Positions 61,201-64,000 of a stretch of DNA of 64,000 nt are shown here, piece by piece. Source of the stretch: JAPLDB01 sp038206355 (GTDB lineage Bacteria > Bacteroidota > Bacteroidia > AKYH767-A > 2013-40CM-41-45); NCBI GenBank assembly GCA_038206355.1, contig JBBRAY010000005.1, positions 1 through 64,000 on the forward strand, in the 5' to 3' direction. How positions within the stretch are numbered: the stretch's first letter is position 1; every line of letters begins with the position of its first letter. The notes under the pieces are model-generated. The model made no database searches and was not told the DNA's origin. It was given only the letters and a program-made list of their open reading frames with translations. The translations under genes and the position numbers were made by a program.

Positions 61201-61842
61201 TGCAGCAGCCGGCGTATAAACTACAGATATATTATCAACTGCCGGATTTGCAGCAGGGGCAACTCCATCACTTACATTTGTGAAAACCAGTCTCACCGTA
61301 CTTCCCGCCAATGACGTTAGGTTAATAGCAGACATGGCAGTAAAAGAAGCATAAGAGGTGGCTGTGTTTTCAAAAATCATATTGTAACCGGCGCCAGGAT
61401 TTGTTCCGGATACAGGCGTATTTGAAGTTGTAGTGGTAAATACCCTTATATAATCATAGGTGTTATCAATAGTTGGCATCTGTAAATAAAAAGTGAGGAG
61501 AACATTCGTGGCGCCGGCCGGAATGGTAAGGTCCCTGTAAAAGTGTCCCACCTGCGCTGCGCTTGCACCATTGTAATTTGCTGCAGCTCCCACATATGCC
61601 GCTTTTGAACCCGGAGTTACGCTTCCCGCTGCAGTACCTACCTGCCATTGACGTGTGACTGATGGTAGAGCCGTGAGCCAGTTGTTCGCCGCAAATGAAC
61701 TTGTGGCATTTTCAAAGCCGCCATCTCCCGTGGGTGACAACAGTACAGTCTGTCCAATTGTCGGACCCGTTAAAAATAAAAAGAAAATGAAAAAGAAAAT
61801 AAAAATTTTACTTTTTCGAATAACGTAGTTGTGCGTTTCCAT
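55249..61842 (-). CDS. Giant multidomain T9SS surface protein (GEVED x3, CUB, HYR, Ig-like)
   Basis: 2197 residues. The signal peptide is 1-31 (IFIFFFIFFLFLTGPTIGQ). Approximate order: jelly-roll-like N-terminus 32-215; Ig-like; GEVED-type 310-470 (VAIWIDYNDNGLFDVSE, GETEDYIVTIG); Ig-like; GEVED-type 560-720; Ig-like; CUB-like 806-930 (YVYTFFPNPGNQIQVAW, FDFITIYDGAG); Ig-like; GEVED-type 1025-1185; several Ig-like 1186-1500, including a stretch homologous to the 5506-residue protein (NICTGQT, NLLSNAPTATSF); one HYR about 1504-1572; Ig-like modules 1574-2095; T9SS sorting domain about 2110-2197 (VYPNPARDNATVKF ... GVYMLNIMSENITQQIKMIIQ). The first and third GEVED copies are closely alike, which suggests internal duplication. 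Surface-exposed binding protein by inference; the partner is unknown. Confidence 0.93.
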   Translation of the reverse strand: METHNYVIRKSKIFIFFFIFFLFLTGPTIGQTVLLSPTGDGGFENATSSFAANNWLTALPSVTRQWQVGTAAGSVTPGSKAAYVGAAANYNGASAAQVGHFYRDLTIPAGATNVLLTFYLQMPTIDNTYDYIRVFTTTTSNTPVSGTNPGAGYNMIFENTATSYASFTAMSAINLTSLAGSTVRLVFTNVSDGVAPAANPAVDNISVVYTPAAACSGTPNGGTTLSSVNPVCSGANFTLSLSGASTGTGITYQWQSSPNNSTWTNISGATVNTRSTSQTAAAYYRCQLICGVNPPGYSSALLVNMNTLANCYCVPAYATGCAADRITSFQLNTLTNNSGATCSVSPAGYSIYGTTPANQTTTLDQGGSYTATIATIAGNTNGTGVAIWIDYNDNGLFDVSEGNNNGATKFVSNTTGILVVNIPVGAPLGPHSMRVMCARNILSNALNPCTPGNANGETEDYIVTIGVATACSGNPIAGATQSSANPACYGASFTLSLTGASTLAGLTYQWQSSSDNSTWTNIGGATGSSYIATQTTATYYQCLVTCSNGGQTAVSTSLLVTVTPLQNCYCVGTYDYSCSIDYISNVTFGSINNTTTCSGSLPSNRSVYTSPNPVFYRGFSYPLSVTTDGDAEAMRAWIDYDHSFTFIAGESVLAAAAGGPPQTTSASITIPLTAQLGQTMMRVRCRYSTAVGTGAACTNFTAGDYGETEDYLITIADAPQCSGNPVAGSTVSSSSAACPTTSFTLSLTGNAIEIGLTYQWQSAPDVGGSAGTYTNVGGATNSTFTTTMASTTWYRCVITCSNGGASSNSTPIKINSAVCINISNGSSTTCSANFYDSGGPSGTYAVNENYVYTFFPNPGNQIQVAWNSFVSEAGFDFITIYDGAGTSSPVLYGPISGTLSIPTFTSTDGSGAITIQFTSDLSIVDAGWAATVSCVPNPACSGSPAASTTISSANPACYNTAFILSLSANYLFSGMTFQWQSAPDLSGVPGTFSNISGATNTTYTATQTAITWYHCVITCANSGQSTSTSNLRVTTQLCYCIPNYTTGCAADRISYFSLNTLSNNSGATCAASPPGYSVYGTSPINQTTILSPGTAYTASITVVTGNTNGTGVAIWIDYNDNGVFDNSENNNNGATKFASNTTGTLVVNVPANAPPGPHRLRVVSARNTNSNAVGACVPGNATGEAEDYTVTIGDPTASSNTPVCEGDTLRLFAIPAGATSYSWTGPNGFTSSAQNPKIANATPADAGIYSVSIVIGSSTYSPTTAVAVNASPVVSISSNAPFCSATQNLNLLSNAPTATSFTWSGPSFSSSMPNPSISSATNSQSGVYKVVVTDNNSCKDSSTATITIYALPSVGITVIGNTNICTGQTTSDLQATGAGITGSYSWSSGETTDLITVSTSGNYVVTGTDNNGCINTFSKNITESVAPATPIISPAGPITLCFNSSGIIPVTLSCTNYSTDLLWSTSEVTASILVDYSDNFNVTYTDANGCYSTSNSIAADYDFIDPTITCPANVVSCSTSPVLGSPITADNCSVNSFYNDAPSQFNLGNTNVTWTVSDYNNNTATCVQLVTVQSPSTAAAGAASNALYGEICSGSQVTLTANGGSLGTGATWEWYDGTCGSGVSVGTGTSIVLTPNPGLHQYFVRAEGACGNTACVNVSVNVITAPPSGTIHYTASITDGCVGASAVAFSVNAVAGCTYYNWTSSQSGVRFNGNTSPYQTTVPTVNVTFISLPPAGASGWSICVAGGNACGNTNTICTWVRATLSAPGSITGSGIGCPGTTANPYSTASVAGAASYQWSSTGGITISGNGAQSIAVAFSAGFVSGTLSVHGQTSCGYNGPDRTISIARAPVIPGIISGPSYPCPNGSSVYSVASVNGAADYTWTTSVPGAVVTGTSSACSIAFPAVIPAGSTVSVTANSSCPFSSPLRSKGIASGIPGVPANISGPASGQCGETGVSYSITPVALATGYNWTTTCGTIQGPNNLSGITIDWPGSFTFCTIAVTASNGCGAGIARTLNVLAAPATPASVSGNANPCAGTTENYTASSTGATSYNWTIPAGSSILGPVNGSSIILQWGSTGGSVTVQAVNACGTSGNRSLACVISCRQSQMNETIIGFNAEVYPNPARDNATVKFSTASAGQYQIEVIDVLGQGVLSTEGTAVEGVNMIDLNLKNVAKGVYMLNIMSENITQQIKMIIQ

Positions 61843-62240
61843 AAAATATGGTTTTAAAGATTTTGGTTTATGGTTAAGTTAAAGAATGAGACTGCTGAAC
61901 CGGAAATTCTAATAATGAAACTTACCCTGAGATTCGATGTTACTTTATTTCTATAAAACAAAATAACCGACCAGTTTTTGATTCCATCTACAATTATATA
62001 GACTTATATTTGAATTCCATCAGGCTTATTTAAGTAAGTTGAAATTATTTGGCGACCTGTCAAAAAAAAGGGGTAAATATTTTAAAGTCGTTGTTATTTG
62101 AAAATGCTTAGAGAAGTGAGAAGCCCATCGGAATTTTGATTCCCTGCCCGATGTAAATTATTTCTGCAATTCGGGATCTGTGCAGCTAATAAATCGTTTC
62201 GCAATCTCCCTGGAAATTGGCGGTTGGCACATTTTATATT
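61843..62240. other. Intergenic region upstream of the 2197-residue gene
   Basis: About 400 bp, AT-rich, no gene. It must contain the promoter of the gene starting at 61842, but only near-matches to TAnnTTTG were seen (one mismatch, no well-spaced TTG). Confidence 0.6.
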
Positions 62241-62271
62241 AAAAAAAAGAGGCCTCCAAATGCAGACCTCT
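62241..62271 (-). terminator. Intrinsic terminator after the edge giant gene
   Basis: On the minus strand: AGAGGTCT / AGGCCTCT stem (8 bp with one G-U), 8-nt loop, followed by seven T. It starts 28 bp past the stop codon at 62299. Confidence 0.88.
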
Positions 62272-62298
62272 CTTCTTTAATAAATAAGTTGACATTTA

Positions 62299-64000
62299 TT
62301 ATTCCACTACTAGTTTAATCTGATCCCTTTGATCACCACTCATGATATTGAGCAAATAAACACCTTTTGCAACATTGTTCAGATCAAGATCAATCATGTT
62401 GATTCCTTCTACAGCAGTGCCTTCAGTTGAAAGTACGCGCTGACCCAGGACATCAATAACTTCGATTTGATACTGACCTGCAGAAGCAGTTGAGAATTTC
62501 ACCGTTGCTTTATCTGTGGCAGGATTCGGATAAACTCCAGCGTTGAAACCGATTATAGTTTCATTCATCTGGCTTTGACGGCAAGAGATCCCGCAAGCCA
62601 GTGAACGATTTCCGGAATTCCCACAAGCATTTACTGCCTGAACAGTTACGCTACCGCCGGTAGATCCCCATTGCAAAATAATTGTAGAGCCGTTCACAGG
62701 TCCGAGAATTACCGACCCTGCCGGTATTGTCCAGTTATATGATGTAGCGCCTGAAGAAGAAGCATTATATAACTCTGTAGATCCTGCACAAGGAGCTGCA
62801 TTTCCTGATACCGTGGCCGGTGTTGCGGGTGCTGCAAGTACATTCAGCGTTCGGGCTATACCTGCACCGCATGCATTAGACGCAGTAACAGTAATCGTAC
62901 AGAAAGTAAAACTACCCGGCCAATCAACAGTGATACCGCTCAGGTTATTCGGTCCCTGAATTGCTCCGCATGTTGTAGTCCAGTTGTAACCCGTTGCAAG
63001 AGCGACAGGCGTAATTGAATATGATACACCTGTTTCACCACACTGACCTGATGCCGGTCCGCTGATGTTTGCCGGAACCCCCGGTATGCCGGATGCAACA
63101 CCTTTAGAACGGACAGGACTTGAGAACGGACAAACGCTATTTGCAGTTACCGATACCGTTGAACCACCCGGGATTACCGCCGGGAATAAAATTGAGCAGG
63201 TGTTGGTAGTTCCGGTAACAATTGCACCCGGAACAGAAGTTGTCCACGTATAATCATTCGCACCTGTAACTGCAGCTACACTATAAACAGATGATGCGTT
63301 AGGACAAGGATAACTTGGCCCTGATATAATTCCCGGAATTGCCGGAGCGCGCGAAATCGTAATTGTTCTGTCAGGCCCGTTGTATCCGCATGAGGTTTGT
63401 CCGTGAACACTTAGCGTACCTGAAACAAAACCACCGGTAAAATCAACGGTGATAGCTTGTGCTCCATTACCGGTAATTGTGATACCACCGGTTGAACTCC
63501 ACTGATAAGATGCAGCACCTGCTACTGATGCACAAGAATAAGGATTACCTGTAGCACCCGGGCAACCGATGATAGAACCGGTTACTGATCCCGGAGTAGA
63601 AAGCGTAGCACGGACCCATGTACAAATCGTATTTGTGTTTCCACAGGCATTGCCACCGAATACACATATGCTCCATCCTGAAGCGCCTGCTGCCGGAAGA
63701 GAAACAAATGATACGTTCACTGTAGGAACGGTAGTCTGATAAGGACTTGCATTACCATTAAAACGAACACCTGCCTGAGAGCTGGACCAGTTATAGAAAG
63801 TACAACCGGCAACAGCATTCACTGTAAATGTAGCTGCAGGAGCACCCACACAACCATCAGCTATTGATGCAGTGTAATGAATGGTGCTTGTCGGAGGAGA
63901 TGTAATTACATTTACAGAAACACTTACACATGCGGTGTTTCCGCAAGCGCCTTCTGCACGCACAAAATACTGGTGCAATCCGGCGACAGGAGTAAGTATA
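62299..64000 (-). CDS. Giant T9SS surface protein, N-terminus cut by window edge
   Basis: 567 residues are visible, open to the right edge; the true start lies outside. What is seen is only the shared C-terminal part: end of an Ig-like domain (LTPVAGLHQYFVRAEGACGNTACV), then about five Ig-like modules (TIHYTASIADGCVGAPAATF, ISGPSYPCPNAS, SGQCGETGVSYSITPVAL and so on) and the T9SS sorting domain (VYPNPATDKATVKF ... GVYLLNIMSGDQRDQIKLVVE). It is closest to the products of 25233-31541 and 55249-61842, and its 3' end is a mosaic of both. A Cys is kept in ISCRQSQ before the sorting domain, as in all sister genes. Confidence 0.92.
   Translation of the reverse strand, partial: ILTPVAGLHQYFVRAEGACGNTACVSVSVNVITSPPTSTIHYTASIADGCVGAPAATFTVNAVAGCTFYNWSSSQAGVRFNGNASPYQTTVPTVNVSFVSLPAAGASGWSICVFGGNACGNTNTICTWVRATLSTPGSVTGSIIGCPGATGNPYSCASVAGAASYQWSSTGGITITGNGAQAITVDFTGGFVSGTLSVHGQTSCGYNGPDRTITISRAPAIPGIISGPSYPCPNASSVYSVAAVTGANDYTWTTSVPGAIVTGTTNTCSILFPAVIPGGSTVSVTANSVCPFSSPVRSKGVASGIPGVPANISGPASGQCGETGVSYSITPVALATGYNWTTTCGAIQGPNNLSGITVDWPGSFTFCTITVTASNACGAGIARTLNVLAAPATPATVSGNAAPCAGSTELYNASSSGATSYNWTIPAGSVILGPVNGSTIILQWGSTGGSVTVQAVNACGNSGNRSLACGISCRQSQMNETIIGFNAGVYPNPATDKATVKFSTASAGQYQIEVIDVLGQRVLSTEGTAVEGINMIDLDLNNVAKGVYLLNIMSGDQRDQIKLVVE

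Overview
The window looks like chromosomal DNA of a Bacteroidota bacterium (Chitinophagales/Sphingobacteriales/Flavobacteriales-like; I cannot place it more finely). The evidence is direct: about a dozen proteins carry a signal peptide, PKD/Ig-like/HYR/GEVED-type domains and a C-terminal type IX secretion (T9SS) type A sorting domain (YPNP...GxY...K). In addition, several promoters fit the Bacteroidota consensus TTG-N18/19-TAnnTTTG, and a glycine-rich RRM protein is present. Nearly everything is on the minus strand.

Layout: (A) 1-8187, a tight minus-strand run of five secreted proteins. Their N-terminal halves are unrelated (three types of beta-propeller and two beta-sandwich-like domains), but all carry the same PKD + Ig-like tail. 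(B) 8346-13754, a housekeeping island: adenine deaminase (minus), then on the plus strand a PKD/dockerin/cohesin-like T9SS protein, an RRM RNA-binding protein with its own promoter and terminator, and a LamG T9SS protein. (C) 13798-16210, a PKD T9SS protein and a 22-unit, 25-bp palindromic tandem array. (D) 16216-19330, a cobalamin-riboswitch unit with a BtuB-like TonB-dependent receptor and a DUF6580-like membrane protein. (E) 19465-24933, a BioF2/FemAB-like acetyltransferase and a 1418-residue G8-like/beta-solenoid T9SS protein. (F) 25233-64000, five successive giant minus-strand surface proteins: 2102, 1474, 5506 and 2197 residues, plus one cut by the window edge. They share a common C-terminal string of Ig-like modules and sorting domain. 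Small hypothetical proteins lie between some of them.

Each giant gene ends 20-40 bp before its own intrinsic terminator, so they look like separate transcription units. The 16.5-kb gene has a perfect promoter and a roughly 200-nt leader. The family shows clear modular shuffling. A 216-bp HYR unit is repeated five times in two different genes, a 450-bp GEVED unit is duplicated, and the 3' end of the last gene is a mosaic of two neighbours. The most interesting theme is therefore a recombining locus of giant T9SS surface proteins that may generate diversity in adhesins or envelope matrix. That function is inference; no enzyme, toxin or defence system is visible in it.
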